From Sediminihaliea albiluteola (GTDB lineage: Bacteria > Pseudomonadota > Gammaproteobacteria > Pseudomonadales > Halieaceae), in the NCBI RefSeq assembly GCF_014077625.1, contig NZ_JACFXU010000013.1:124001-188000 (forward strand): DNA of 64,000 nucleotides, written 5' to 3'. Positions 8,515-16,965 of this stretch are shown one piece after another. The notes under the pieces were generated by a model. That model saw nothing but the letters and a program-made list of their open reading frames with translations, had not been told where the DNA came from and ran no database searches. The translations under genes were made by a program, and so were the position numbers. Position 1 is the first letter of the stretch; every line of letters begins with the position of its first letter.

Positions 8515-10737
8515 TTAGAACTGGTAGGTCAGGCTGATACCAACAGTGCGCGGCTCACCGTAGACCACAGCGCCAAAGGCGTGATAGGTCTCGTATTCCT
8601 CATCCAGCAAGTTCTTGCTCCACAAGGCCAAGTCCAGTTCACCAACAGCTACCGGTATTTGCGACAGCATCAAGCGCGCATTGACCAGAGCATAGTCGGG
8701 CTTCACGTCTTTTTCGTCAGTGTTGCCGGCGCCGAGTTCTTCGTCGCGGTAGTCGTAGCTGAGGATGCCGCTGACTGTGCCAAAGCGGGTATCAGCGAAG
8801 GTATAGTCTGCTTCCAAGTTGTATTTGAGCTTGGGTGTATTGAACAGCGGCCGGTCACCGGTTTCGCCGGTGAAGGGGTTGGTCACTGTGCTGTCAGACT
8901 CCAGGTAAGCACCTGCTGCGCGGAGCATTAGGTTGGCAGTAGGCATGTACTGCAGTTCGAACTCGATACCCTGAGTTGAGGCTTTGGCACCGTTGACAGT
9001 GACTTTAGCGGGCGGCTCATCAGCAGCTAGGCCTGGATCGAAGAACTGAATCTGAATGTCTTTGTAGTCCAGATCAAACACAGCGACGTTAAACAGCAGC
9101 TTGTTGTCCAGCATTTTGGACTTGAAGCCCAGCTCGAAGGATTCCAGTTCTTCTGAGTCGAAGGCTTGCAAGCGCTCGGCGCCGGTATCAAAGCCACCGG
9201 AGCGATAAGCTTGCGCGTAGCGGAAGTAGGTGTGAATGCTATCGGTCCACGCCCAATCAACGGTGAAGGCGGGGTCGAAGCTGTCGGCTTCAAAGTCATC
9301 TTTGTTTTCGATGGGGAATGGGCCGCCGGCATTGATCGGCTTGATCCAGCCCAGAGAGCGCTCATCTTCGGTATAGCGAGCACCGAGATCCAGGGTCAGT
9401 CGATGGTCAAATGCCGCTGGGTTCCAGGTCACTTGGGCATAGATAGCACGGGATTTGTTCTCGATGTCGTAGTGGTTTTCTGGGCGCAGGTCGGAGAGGG
9501 CAGGTGGAGCAATGGGCTCACCAGCGAGGAGTGCTGAGTTGATGGCATCGGCCACATCGTAGTTGCTGACCAACTCGGCCTCTTGTTGCTTGGCCTGTTC
9601 TTTAAAGTAGTACAGGCCGGTGTGGTATTTGATGCTGCCATCGGCATTTTCACCGGAGAGCAAAAATTCCTGTGAGAACTGATCCTGTTCCACCGCGTTG
9701 GTCACCAATGTGGAAACGTTGAAAGACTCCGCACCATCTTGCAAAGAATCACCGCTGAACTCGCGGTAGCCGGTGATGGATTTCAGGCTCATATTATCGG
9801 CGAACAGCCACTGGGCGGTCAGGGCATGGCCTTCAGTTTTGAAGTCGTCACGGATATCCAAGTCGATCGGGCGCCAAGTCTTTTTCTGACGGTCTTTATA
9901 GACTTTGAAGGCGGTCAGGTGGGTGGCAAACATGGGGTAGCTGTGCTGCTGGTAACCGCTCACTGAATCCTGATCGACCTTATCGAAGGTATAGTCGACC
10001 AACCACTGATCGCTCGGCTCCCAGCGCAGCGCAGCGCGATAACCGGTGGCTTCTTTATCACCGGGGTTGCCGCCGCGGCCGGAGTTTTTCACCCAGCCGT
10101 CCTTGTGCGATTTGAGCAGCGTGAGTTTGCTGCTGATATTGGCAGTGGTGGGTAGGTTCAAGTGAGTGGTTGAGCGAATTAGGTCGTAGTTACCGACATC
10201 GAGCTCTTGCTTGATGCCAAATTCGCCAGTGGGTTTGGCGGAGATAAATTTCACTGCGCCACCGATGGTGTTGCGGCCGTAGAGAATGCCTTGGGGGCCG
10301 GCCAAGACTTCGATGCGCTCGACATCGTTCATTTCAGCGGCTAGGCCGTTACCGTGGCCAACGTAAATGTCGTCGAGGTAGATGCCAACGCCATTGTCGC
10401 GCTCAAAGTTAGCTGGTTTTTCTTGGCCAACGCCGCGGATATAAACTTTTAGCGCGGAAGCGCGCTCATAATCTGGCTGAATGTTCAGTGCGGGAATTTT
10501 GTCGGCGATGTCGCGCAGCGAGCTAAAGCCTATTTTTTGCAGTGCTTCAGCGTTTAATGAACTCACGGCCATTGGTATATCTTGGCTATTTTCGGAGCGC
10601 CGCTGGGCTGTGACCATCACTTCTTCCAGAGCCCAGCTCTGCGAAGATGAGTCGCTGTTGTTTTGGGCCTGAGCACTTGCTGTCAGCCCAGCGACGGAGA
10701 GAGCCAGCGGTAGCGTGGCGAAAAGCGTTTTGTTCAT
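8515..10737 (-). CDS. TonB-dependent outer-membrane receptor
   Basis: 740 aa. Signal peptide of about 24 residues ending ASAQAQ; TonB box-like ALEEVMVTAQRR (about 31-42); plug domain (about 50-165) with DVERIEVLAGPQGILYGRN; then a 22-strand barrel ending in the terminal aromatic signature SLTYQF. It imports a scarce or bulky molecule using TonB energy. There is no STN domain, so no surface signalling. It is divergent from the Spinster-like MFS gene (11217), suggesting joint outer and inner membrane uptake of one compound, possibly hydrophobic (inference). The plug and barrel resemble the broad group often found next to catabolic genes rather than classical siderophore receptors. Confidence 0.93.
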   Translation of the reverse strand: MNKTLFATLPLALSVAGLTASAQAQNNSDSSSQSWALEEVMVTAQRRSENSQDIPMAVSSLNAEALQKIGFSSLRDIADKIPALNIQPDYERASALKVYIRGVGQEKPANFERDNGVGIYLDDIYVGHGNGLAAEMNDVERIEVLAGPQGILYGRNTIGGAVKFISAKPTGEFGIKQELDVGNYDLIRSTTHLNLPTTANISSKLTLLKSHKDGWVKNSGRGGNPGDKEATGYRAALRWEPSDQWLVDYTFDKVDQDSVSGYQQHSYPMFATHLTAFKVYKDRQKKTWRPIDLDIRDDFKTEGHALTAQWLFADNMSLKSITGYREFSGDSLQDGAESFNVSTLVTNAVEQDQFSQEFLLSGENADGSIKYHTGLYYFKEQAKQQEAELVSNYDVADAINSALLAGEPIAPPALSDLRPENHYDIENKSRAIYAQVTWNPAAFDHRLTLDLGARYTEDERSLGWIKPINAGGPFPIENKDDFEADSFDPAFTVDWAWTDSIHTYFRYAQAYRSGGFDTGAERLQAFDSEELESFELGFKSKMLDNKLLFNVAVFDLDYKDIQIQFFDPGLAADEPPAKVTVNGAKASTQGIEFELQYMPTANLMLRAAGAYLESDSTVTNPFTGETGDRPLFNTPKLKYNLEADYTFADTRFGTVSGILSYDYRDEELGAGNTDEKDVKPDYALVNARLMLSQIPVAVGELDLALWSKNLLDEEYETYHAFGAVVYGEPRTVGISLTYQF

Positions 10738-11216
10738 GGAGAATCCTTGTGCCTTTGTTGGGATGATTGTTTTGGCTTGATCAGAGTTTTAAATGCCCTG
10801 ATCTATTATTAACGAGCGAGGACAGGCTCTACCCCAGCTGTACATCTGTACATAGGAGTATTTTTCTTATTGAGGGGGCACTAGTCAGTCGTCCCAGAGC
10901 TCGGCGCGCATAATAACTGTTCAGCGTCGAATAAATGGCAAGCTGATGCTGCCTTGGGGGATTTCAATGCTTCAGTATGATATTCAAGAATAATGCGGAT
11001 ATTTTTACGGCAGGAGCTGAGGTGTTTTTAGGCCGCGACGATTTAGCTGATATCTTGTCTGTAGCCCTATTATTGTGCGGTTTTGCATTCACTTGTGTCG
11101 TTTTGCTGTCTTTAAGTCCTAGCTCCTCAGATGAAATTCATTATCGAGCCAATGATAGGGGTGAGGTAAAATCGCTTGGCTTTCGTTAATCATGTAAAAG
11201 CTGCGAGATCACCGAC
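10738..11216. promoter_or_regulatory. Divergent promoter region between TonB receptor and MFS genes
   Basis: 479 bp with no convincing gene. It must hold promoters for both flanking genes. The clearest element is TGTACATCTGTACA (10839-10852), two TGTACA palindromes 2 nt apart, about 100 nt upstream of the receptor start. A related TGTAC-N5-GTACA occurs at 30036-30050 upstream of the HIT-protein gene. No terminator or RNA structure stands out. Confidence 0.4.
10977..11189 (+). CDS. Doubtful small ORF, possible 70-aa membrane peptide
   Basis: The frame could encode 70 residues with one hydrophobic segment (DILSVALLLCGFAFTCVVLL). There is no ribosome-binding site near the ATG and I recognise no family. 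It sits inside a long divergent promoter region and is more likely chance than a gene. Confidence 0.15.
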   Translation: MIFKNNADIFTAGAEVFLGRDDLADILSVALLLCGFAFTCVVLLSLSPSSSDEIHYRANDRGEVKSLGFR

Positions 11217-12545
11217 GTGTCCCAAATCCAAACTGAAACTGAATTCCCTGCACCTAGAGTAGCCAACTATGCACTGCTATTGCTGCTGCTGGCCTACATT
11301 CTGTCCTTCATCGATCGCAATGTGATGGCGGTATTGATCGGTCCGATCCGCAGTGACTTTGAGATCAGCGATTTTCAGTACAGCCTCTTACATGGCTTTG
11401 CCTTTTCCATGTTTTATATTGTTATGGGCTTGCCCATAGCGCGTTTTGCCGATCGACATAGTCGCAAGTGGATTGTGACCGTGGGCTTGGTGGCTTGGAG
11501 TACGATGACCTGTCTGTGCGGCGCAGCACGCAGCTTCTCCATGTTGTTTTTGGCCCGTATTGGCGTAGGGGTCGGTGAGGCAACCCTGTCTCCAGCAGCC
11601 TTTTCTATGTTGAGTGATCTGTTCCCTAAGGAGAAACTCGCTCGGGCGCTGTCAATTTACAGCCTGGGGATTACCTTAGGTGGCGGTCTGGCCTATGTCG
11701 TAGGGGGAACGGTCTACGATTGGTTCGCCAACGCCGAGCAATTGGTGCTGCCTTTTTTTGGTGAAGTGCGTCCCTGGCAGATGACCTTTATTGCGGTGGG
11801 TGCCCCGGGCTTTATCTTGGCGATTTTTCTGGGCTTTTTGAGTGAGCCCAAGCGGCGCAGTGGTGTCGCGGTCGATGGCGGTGCCGAGGCGCATCATGCA
11901 CTGCCGGAGATTGTCGCCCATTTACGTGCCCATTTTCGGGCCTATGTGGCGCCTATTGGTTCAGTGGCGGTATTGGGGATTCTCGGTTACGGCACTATGG
12001 CTTGGTATCCAGAGTTTCTGATTCGCACCTTCGATATGCCCCGCGCTGAAGCGGGCAGTCATTTTGGTCTGATGTTCTTGGTTGCCGGCAGCCTTGGTAC
12101 GCTTGTTGGCGGCTGGTCAGTAGAGCCGCTGATGCGCCGGGGCTATCAAGATGCGCCATTGCGGATCATCGTTGCGGTGGCTGCTCTGTGGATGCTGCCT
12201 GCAGCCTTAGGCCCCTTGAGTGGCTCACCCACTCTGGCGCTGTGGATGGCTGCTCCCATCGTGTTTTTCTTAAACGCTCACTATGGGGTGGGCGTGGCCG
12301 CAGTGCAATTTATTACTCCTAACCGCATGCGCGCCCAGGTTTCTGCCTTGATGCTCTTTGTCACTAACCTCTTTGGCTTGGCTTTTGGGCCGACCGCCGT
12401 TGCCATGCTGACCGACTTTGTCTTTGGCGATGACTTGGCGCTGCGTTACTCCTTGGCGCTGCTGCCGCTGATAGTGTGTCCACTGGCTATTTTCCTGGTT
12501 GTTCAGGGTATGCGCGGCTATCGTCAAGCGGCAGACTTAGAATAA
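11217..12545 (+). CDS. MFS transporter, Spinster-like
   Basis: 442-aa major facilitator with twelve predicted helices. The first helix contains YILSFIDRNVMAVLIGPI, and the loop 2-3 motif reads GLPIARFADRHSRKW; ARIGVGVGEATLSPAAFSML is typical of the Spinster-like branch. Start is GTG 11217 with only a weak GAGAT upstream. The gene is divergent from a TonB receptor gene; such pairs in marine and sphingomonad-type bacteria often serve uptake of hydrophobic or organic acid substrates, but the substrate here is unknown. A sigma-factor gene starts 4 nt after its stop, so they may be co-transcribed. Confidence 0.88.
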   Translation: MSQIQTETEFPAPRVANYALLLLLLAYILSFIDRNVMAVLIGPIRSDFEISDFQYSLLHGFAFSMFYIVMGLPIARFADRHSRKWIVTVGLVAWSTMTCLCGAARSFSMLFLARIGVGVGEATLSPAAFSMLSDLFPKEKLARALSIYSLGITLGGGLAYVVGGTVYDWFANAEQLVLPFFGEVRPWQMTFIAVGAPGFILAIFLGFLSEPKRRSGVAVDGGAEAHHALPEIVAHLRAHFRAYVAPIGSVAVLGILGYGTMAWYPEFLIRTFDMPRAEAGSHFGLMFLVAGSLGTLVGGWSVEPLMRRGYQDAPLRIIVAVAALWMLPAALGPLSGSPTLALWMAAPIVFFLNAHYGVGVAAVQFITPNRMRAQVSALMLFVTNLFGLAFGPTAVAMLTDFVFGDDLALRYSLALLPLIVCPLAIFLVVQGMRGYRQAADLE

Positions 12546-12549
12546 GCCA

Positions 12550-13140
12550 ATGTTGACCGCTAAGCTCTATGAGGCTCAATGGCTCGATTCGAAGTGTGGT
12601 AATCTTCGCAAAATGGAAGATAAGTCACATTTAGAGGATCTGTACACGAAGCATCGAGCTTCGATGCAGCGCCATGTCCGCACTACTGTGGACACACTTG
12701 AAGATGCAGATGATGTCGTGCAGGACACCTTTCTGCGCATGATGACGAGTGAAGGCGCTAGCACTGGTTTGCGCAATGCAGATGCTCCAGTGGCTTATCT
12801 GCTGCGTTCGGCGCGCAATTTGGCGGTGGACCGCCTGCGCCAGCTACGCTCGCGGGGCCGGCAGCAAAATGTTATCTACCTCGACGAAACAGATGCGCCT
12901 GATGAGGCGGCGCCAGGCCCTGAAGCTACTCTGCTTAATAAAGAGCGCCTGCAAGCACTACAGGCTGCTGTGCGGCGTTTGCCAGAGCGCCGACGGCAGG
13001 TTTTTTATCTGCACAAAGTGCGGCAGCTGACTTACTCAGAAGTGGCAATCCACCTTGGCATCACTGTGAGTACGGTAGAGAAGCACATGATGAAGGCTCT
13101 GCGCCAGCTTGATAAAGAGCTTGGGGCAAAGCATGAGTAG
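12550..13140 (+). CDS. ECF-family sigma factor, FecI-like
   Basis: 196-aa RNA polymerase sigma factor with region 2 (DTLEDADDVVQDTFLRMM, then RNLAVDRLRQ) and region 4 (LPERRRQVFYLHKV, then YSEVAIHLGITVSTVEKHM). The region 4 form and the adjacent FecR and STN-receptor genes place it in the FecI iron/substrate-uptake group. It overlaps fecR by 8 nt, so translation is coupled. ATG 12550 and ATG 12613 are both possible starts; neither has a strong Shine-Dalgarno and FecI proteins usually begin close to the LYTKHR segment. It should direct transcription of the receptor genes downstream once FecR receives the signal. Confidence 0.92.
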   Translation: MLTAKLYEAQWLDSKCGNLRKMEDKSHLEDLYTKHRASMQRHVRTTVDTLEDADDVVQDTFLRMMTSEGASTGLRNADAPVAYLLRSARNLAVDRLRQLRSRGRQQNVIYLDETDAPDEAAPGPEATLLNKERLQALQAAVRRLPERRRQVFYLHKVRQLTYSEVAIHLGITVSTVEKHMMKALRQLDKELGAKHE

Positions 13141-14083
13141 TTCATCCGCGACAGTACGCGAAGAAGCCCAATATTGGCTACTGAGAATGAGCTCAGGAGA
13201 GGCTGGGGTAGAGGATGAAAAGGCACTCGAAGCTTGGTTGGCTCGTTCAGAGCAGCACCGCCGTCAGTTCATTGAGCTACAGCAGCTGTGGCAGGAGCTT
13301 GACCACTTGCCAGAAAGCGCATGGTTAGAAAGCGAGGTGGCAGCGCCAAAGCTGAGGCCCTGGTTGCCACTGGCCTTGGCCGCATCCTTGGCTGCGGTGA
13401 TGTTGACTGCCACTTTGCTGTGGCAAAACCTTTCTGGCTTGCCAAGCCCAGCCAGTCAATGGCACTACGCCACGCAGATTGCAGAGCATCGTTCAGTATC
13501 ACTAGAGGATGGTTCGGCGCTTGAGCTCGGTGCACGATCGCGGCTCAGTGTGGAGTTTGATGCCGACCAGCGCCGGGTCTTGCTCCAGGGCGGCGAAGTA
13601 TTTTTTGATGTCGTCCAAGATAGGCAGCGGCCTTTTTTGATAGATGTTGGCGTGGGCACGGTGCGAGTGCTGGGTACGGCCTTCAGTATTCATCGTCAAG
13701 GCGATCAAATTACCGTCGCTGTATTGCGGGGCCAGGTTGCCGTATCGCGAGGCTCCCATGAAGAGTCTTTAAGCGCCGGGCAGCGCCTTAAACTGAGCCA
13801 GACAGAATTGTATCGTTTAGAGGATTACCAGCTCGATCAAATTGCCAGCTGGCGCGAGGGGCGCAGAGTATTTAGAGATAGCCCACTGGCTGAGGTGGTG
13901 GCTGACCTAAACCGTTACAGCCCGGTGCCGATCCTTATTGCCGATACCCGCCTGGCCAGTCAGCGGGTCACTGGCGCTTTCGATAACTTTGCCGATGTGC
14001 CTGCAGTACTTGAAGCGATAGAGCTATCTCTGCCCGCCCGAGTGACGAGAACTTCCGAACGAGTCTTGCTGGGCGCGCCTTGA
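13133..14083 (+). CDS. FecR-like anti-sigma/sigma regulator
   Basis: 316 aa. An N-terminal cytoplasmic DUF4880-type region (EEAQYWLLRMSSGEAG, then LEAWLARSEQHRRQF) binds the sigma factor; one membrane helix follows (about 79-98, LPLALAASLAAVMLTATLLW); the periplasmic FecR domain (about 115-215) contains DGSALELGARSRL and VRVLGTAFSIHRQGD; the C-terminal part (about 235-310) contacts the receptor STN domain. ATG 13133 is chosen because the sigma stop codon overlaps it and the protein then begins SSSSATVREEA. The stop overlaps the next gene as TGATG. Confidence 0.92.
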   Translation: MSSSSATVREEAQYWLLRMSSGEAGVEDEKALEAWLARSEQHRRQFIELQQLWQELDHLPESAWLESEVAAPKLRPWLPLALAASLAAVMLTATLLWQNLSGLPSPASQWHYATQIAEHRSVSLEDGSALELGARSRLSVEFDADQRRVLLQGGEVFFDVVQDRQRPFLIDVGVGTVRVLGTAFSIHRQGDQITVAVLRGQVAVSRGSHEESLSAGQRLKLSQTELYRLEDYQLDQIASWREGRRVFRDSPLAEVVADLNRYSPVPILIADTRLASQRVTGAFDNFADVPAVLEAIELSLPARVTRTSERVLLGAP

Positions 14084-16887
14084 TGCTAGGGCGCTGGCTG
14101 GCACCTTTTGCGTGTTTGCTGTGCTTGGTTTTTAGTGAACCGATGCAGGCTGTGGAGCCTGCTGCGCCCGCGCGCCAAATTACGCTACCCGCTCAAGCCT
14201 TATCTGAATCTCTACTGGCGCTCTCGGCTGTCTTTGAGCGCCCCGTTTTTTTTGCCTCGGCGCTGACCGAGGGTTTGCAGGCCCCTGCCTTAAACGGCAG
14301 GCAAAGCCTTAGCGAGGCATTAACTCTCCTACTCAAAGATCTGCCTCTTAGCTTCCACTTTGCTCCTTCGGGTGCTGTGGTGTTGTCAGCCAAAGCGCTA
14401 CCCTCAGCGACCAGCGAAGCACTAGTCGCCAGGCCTAAGGAGGAGGTGCTGGTCACTGGCAGTCATATTCCCCGGGGCGGCTCACAGAAGAGCTTACCCT
14501 TGCAGCTCATCCGTCTAGATCGAAGTGATATGGAGTTTTCTGGCGCCGCGCAATTGAGCGAGTTGTTGGCCCAGTTGCCGTCGACTGCAGGTAATCAAAT
14601 TCAAGTACACAACCTCAATCAGCCACTCACCGCAGGTGCGACGAGTTTTAATCTGCGCAACCTTGGCCTCGGTGCAGCGCTGGTACTGCTCGATGGCAAG
14701 CGGCCTGCGCGAGCCGCGGTGGCGACCACTGAGGGTGAGACCTTTGTCGATGTGGGCAACCTAGTGCCGGCTATTGCCTTGGAGCGAATCGATGTGGTGC
14801 ACGGTGGGGTTTCTGCAGTTTACGGCAGTGATGCGGTCGCAGGTGTGGTTAACCTGCAGACTCGTGAGCACTTTCAAGGGCTGGAGCTGAGTGTGCGCCA
14901 TCAGGCGACAGATACTCAGGATCAATCCGACAGCCAGTTATCCGCTTTGGCGGGCAAGTGGTGGCGGGAAGGCCAGCTCCGCTGGCTGAGTGCATTGTCT
15001 TACTTGGATCGCAGTGACCTGCCGACTGCAGACCGCGAGTTTGCCCAGCAAACGGCATTTAGCAGTTCAGGCTATCCCGGTACCTTTGTCAGTGACGGCC
15101 AAGTACTTGCAGATCCAGCTTGCGGGGTGGGGAATTCATTTCTAGATCCCGAGACTGGCTTTTGCCAACTGGATATCTCTGGTTATTTTGATCTCACACC
15201 AAAGGAGCAGCGCTGGCAGTTGTGGACCCGGCTGGAAAACATTCCTTCAGCTACGCAGCAGGCTAGTTTAACGCTGGCTTATAATCGAGCTGATGTGGCG
15301 GTAAGAGCCTCTCCATCTTTTCCATTTGCACGCCATATTCCCGAAGTGCCGGCCCACAATCCGGGCAACCCTTTCTCGAAACCGGCGCTTTTTTATGGAC
15401 GAATTTTAGGGGTAGACTCGGCAGCCTCGCAGACTGACAGTAGTTATGAGCACGCGTTTATCTCGGCTGAGATTGAACGGCACATGCCATTGCTGTCTAT
15501 TCGAGCCAGTATTACCCACAGTCGCAATGACGTGGATTATGAGCGCCGCGACACTCTGCTGCCGCAGTTAGAGGCTGCACTGGCAGGGCGGGGCGGCAGT
15601 AATGCTGAGCAGTATTGGAGCCCCTTATATGGCAGTGATAACGACCCAGCGCTGCTGCAGAGCCTGTTGGCTGACTGGGGTATGCGAGGTCGCTCCACGC
15701 TGACAGTGGCCGAGATGCTGGCCTCGACAGATTGGTACAGCAACCCTTTGGGGCAGCATGCGGTGGCTTTGGGTTTTCAGGTTCGCCGTGAGAGCCTGCG
15801 CCACAGTTTTGGACAGGCCTTTAATGATGGGCATTTCCTTACCTTAGGTGGCGGGCCAGATTTTGGCGGCAGTCAGCGCGTGAGTGCGATGTTTGCTGAA
15901 TGGCACCAGCGTTTCAGTCCAGCGCTGACCATGGAGCTGGCGCTACGCCATGAGGACTACGATGGTCGCTTGGGCGTACTGTCACCCGGTTTGACTTTAC
16001 ACTGGCGGCCCACTGCGCCGCTGGCCTTGCGTGCTGCTTGGAGCCGATCCTTTGCAGCTCCCACATTATTTCAGCGTGTCGCTCAGCAGTCTTTTAGTAC
16101 TGCTGTGATTGATCCGCAAACAGTAAATACGCCGATTTTTGTCAATAGTGTCGCAGAGGGTTCTCGCGATCTAGACGCTGCGGTTGCTGATGCCTGGTCC
16201 ACTGGCCTCAGCTTAGGCGAGGGCTCTGCTACACGCTTGGATCTGGATATCTGGCACTACGCGATCGATGACTTGATCTTCAAGGAGCCCGCTCAGCGTA
16301 TAGTGGATGCAGCGCTAAGAGGTGACCCCGCGGCCCAGGCGCGTGTCGATCGGGATCCATTAACCGGACAAATTGAACGAGTGACCACTGCTTTTGTGAA
16401 TGGTGCTTCACTGCGCACCTGGGGGCTGGACGCTCAGCTGCAGCGGCGCTTATTACTCAAGGGCTTTGAGCTGTCGTCCTCGGCCCGTTTTAATTGGGTA
16501 GGTGGGTACAGTGTCAAAGATCAAGCCCGTAATTCGCAACGCCAAGCGCTTGGCTACCTCAATAGCACTTTGCCGGGGGTGAGCGCGATGCCACGCTGGC
16601 GAGCGCAGTTGCATCTCGATTGGAGCACTGGGTCACAGCGAGGCCGTTTGCAGCTCAATCATGTGTCGAGCTACTTAGATGAGGGCAATGATAATAAGCA
16701 TATCGCCAGTAACACGACCTTGGATGCTCACTACCGCTGGACCCGCGAGGGCTGGACTCTTGGTGCGGGAGTTTTAAACCTGACTGATCGAGACCCGCCA
16801 TCAGTCCAGAGCTTTCTGGGCTACGATAGCCGAACACATGATCCCAGAGGACGCCTCTGGTATGTTGAGTTAAACTGGCGCATCTAA
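14083..16887 (+). CDS. TonB-dependent receptor with STN signalling domain (FecA-like transducer)
   Basis: 934 aa. Signal peptide (about 1-25), STN domain (about 32-105: ITLPAQALSESLLALSAVF), TonB box-like EEVLVTGSHIPR (about 122-133), plug with FNLRNLGLGAALVLLDGKR and SAVYGSDAVAGVVNLQTR, then the barrel. Start ATG 14083 overlaps the fecR stop (TGATG). The STN domain means it both imports its ligand and signals through FecR to the sigma factor. It is a close paralogue of the next gene: NLNQPLT, NLRNLGLG, SLFQ-like and PAHNPGN segments recur in both. The C-terminus is RLWYVELNWRI, ending in Ile instead of the usual Phe. Substrate unknown. Confidence 0.92.
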   Translation: MLGRWLAPFACLLCLVFSEPMQAVEPAAPARQITLPAQALSESLLALSAVFERPVFFASALTEGLQAPALNGRQSLSEALTLLLKDLPLSFHFAPSGAVVLSAKALPSATSEALVARPKEEVLVTGSHIPRGGSQKSLPLQLIRLDRSDMEFSGAAQLSELLAQLPSTAGNQIQVHNLNQPLTAGATSFNLRNLGLGAALVLLDGKRPARAAVATTEGETFVDVGNLVPAIALERIDVVHGGVSAVYGSDAVAGVVNLQTREHFQGLELSVRHQATDTQDQSDSQLSALAGKWWREGQLRWLSALSYLDRSDLPTADREFAQQTAFSSSGYPGTFVSDGQVLADPACGVGNSFLDPETGFCQLDISGYFDLTPKEQRWQLWTRLENIPSATQQASLTLAYNRADVAVRASPSFPFARHIPEVPAHNPGNPFSKPALFYGRILGVDSAASQTDSSYEHAFISAEIERHMPLLSIRASITHSRNDVDYERRDTLLPQLEAALAGRGGSNAEQYWSPLYGSDNDPALLQSLLADWGMRGRSTLTVAEMLASTDWYSNPLGQHAVALGFQVRRESLRHSFGQAFNDGHFLTLGGGPDFGGSQRVSAMFAEWHQRFSPALTMELALRHEDYDGRLGVLSPGLTLHWRPTAPLALRAAWSRSFAAPTLFQRVAQQSFSTAVIDPQTVNTPIFVNSVAEGSRDLDAAVADAWSTGLSLGEGSATRLDLDIWHYAIDDLIFKEPAQRIVDAALRGDPAAQARVDRDPLTGQIERVTTAFVNGASLRTWGLDAQLQRRLLLKGFELSSSARFNWVGGYSVKDQARNSQRQALGYLNSTLPGVSAMPRWRAQLHLDWSTGSQRGRLQLNHVSSYLDEGNDNKHIASNTTLDAHYRWTREGWTLGAGVLNLTDRDPPSVQSFLGYDSRTHDPRGRLWYVELNWRI

Positions 16888-16890
16888 GTC

Positions 16891-16965
16891 TTTTCACTAC
16901 AGGGGGGGTGAAGTTCCTCCAGTTTCGTCTCCTTGCTGGGTTTCACCCAAACATGGAGAGACAAA
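16891..16965 (+). promoter_or_regulatory. Structured intergenic leader between paralogous receptor genes
   Basis: TTCAC (16893-16897) can pair with GTGAA (16908-16912); alternatively GGGTGAA (16906-16912) can pair with TTCACCC (16942-16948). The two hairpins exclude each other. TCTCC (16928-16932) is complementary to GGAGA (16955-16959), the ribosome-binding site of the next gene. This could set the expression ratio of the two receptors; it is read from complementarity alone. Confidence 0.35.

Noticed and set aside
8431-8931. Plus-strand frame of 166 codons opposite the TonB receptor's 3' end
   Set aside because: It lies antisense to a well-supported receptor and its terminator, and has no family signature.
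16655-16897. Minus-strand frame opposite the end of the STN receptor
   Set aside because: Shadow of the receptor coding strand with no start signal or known family.
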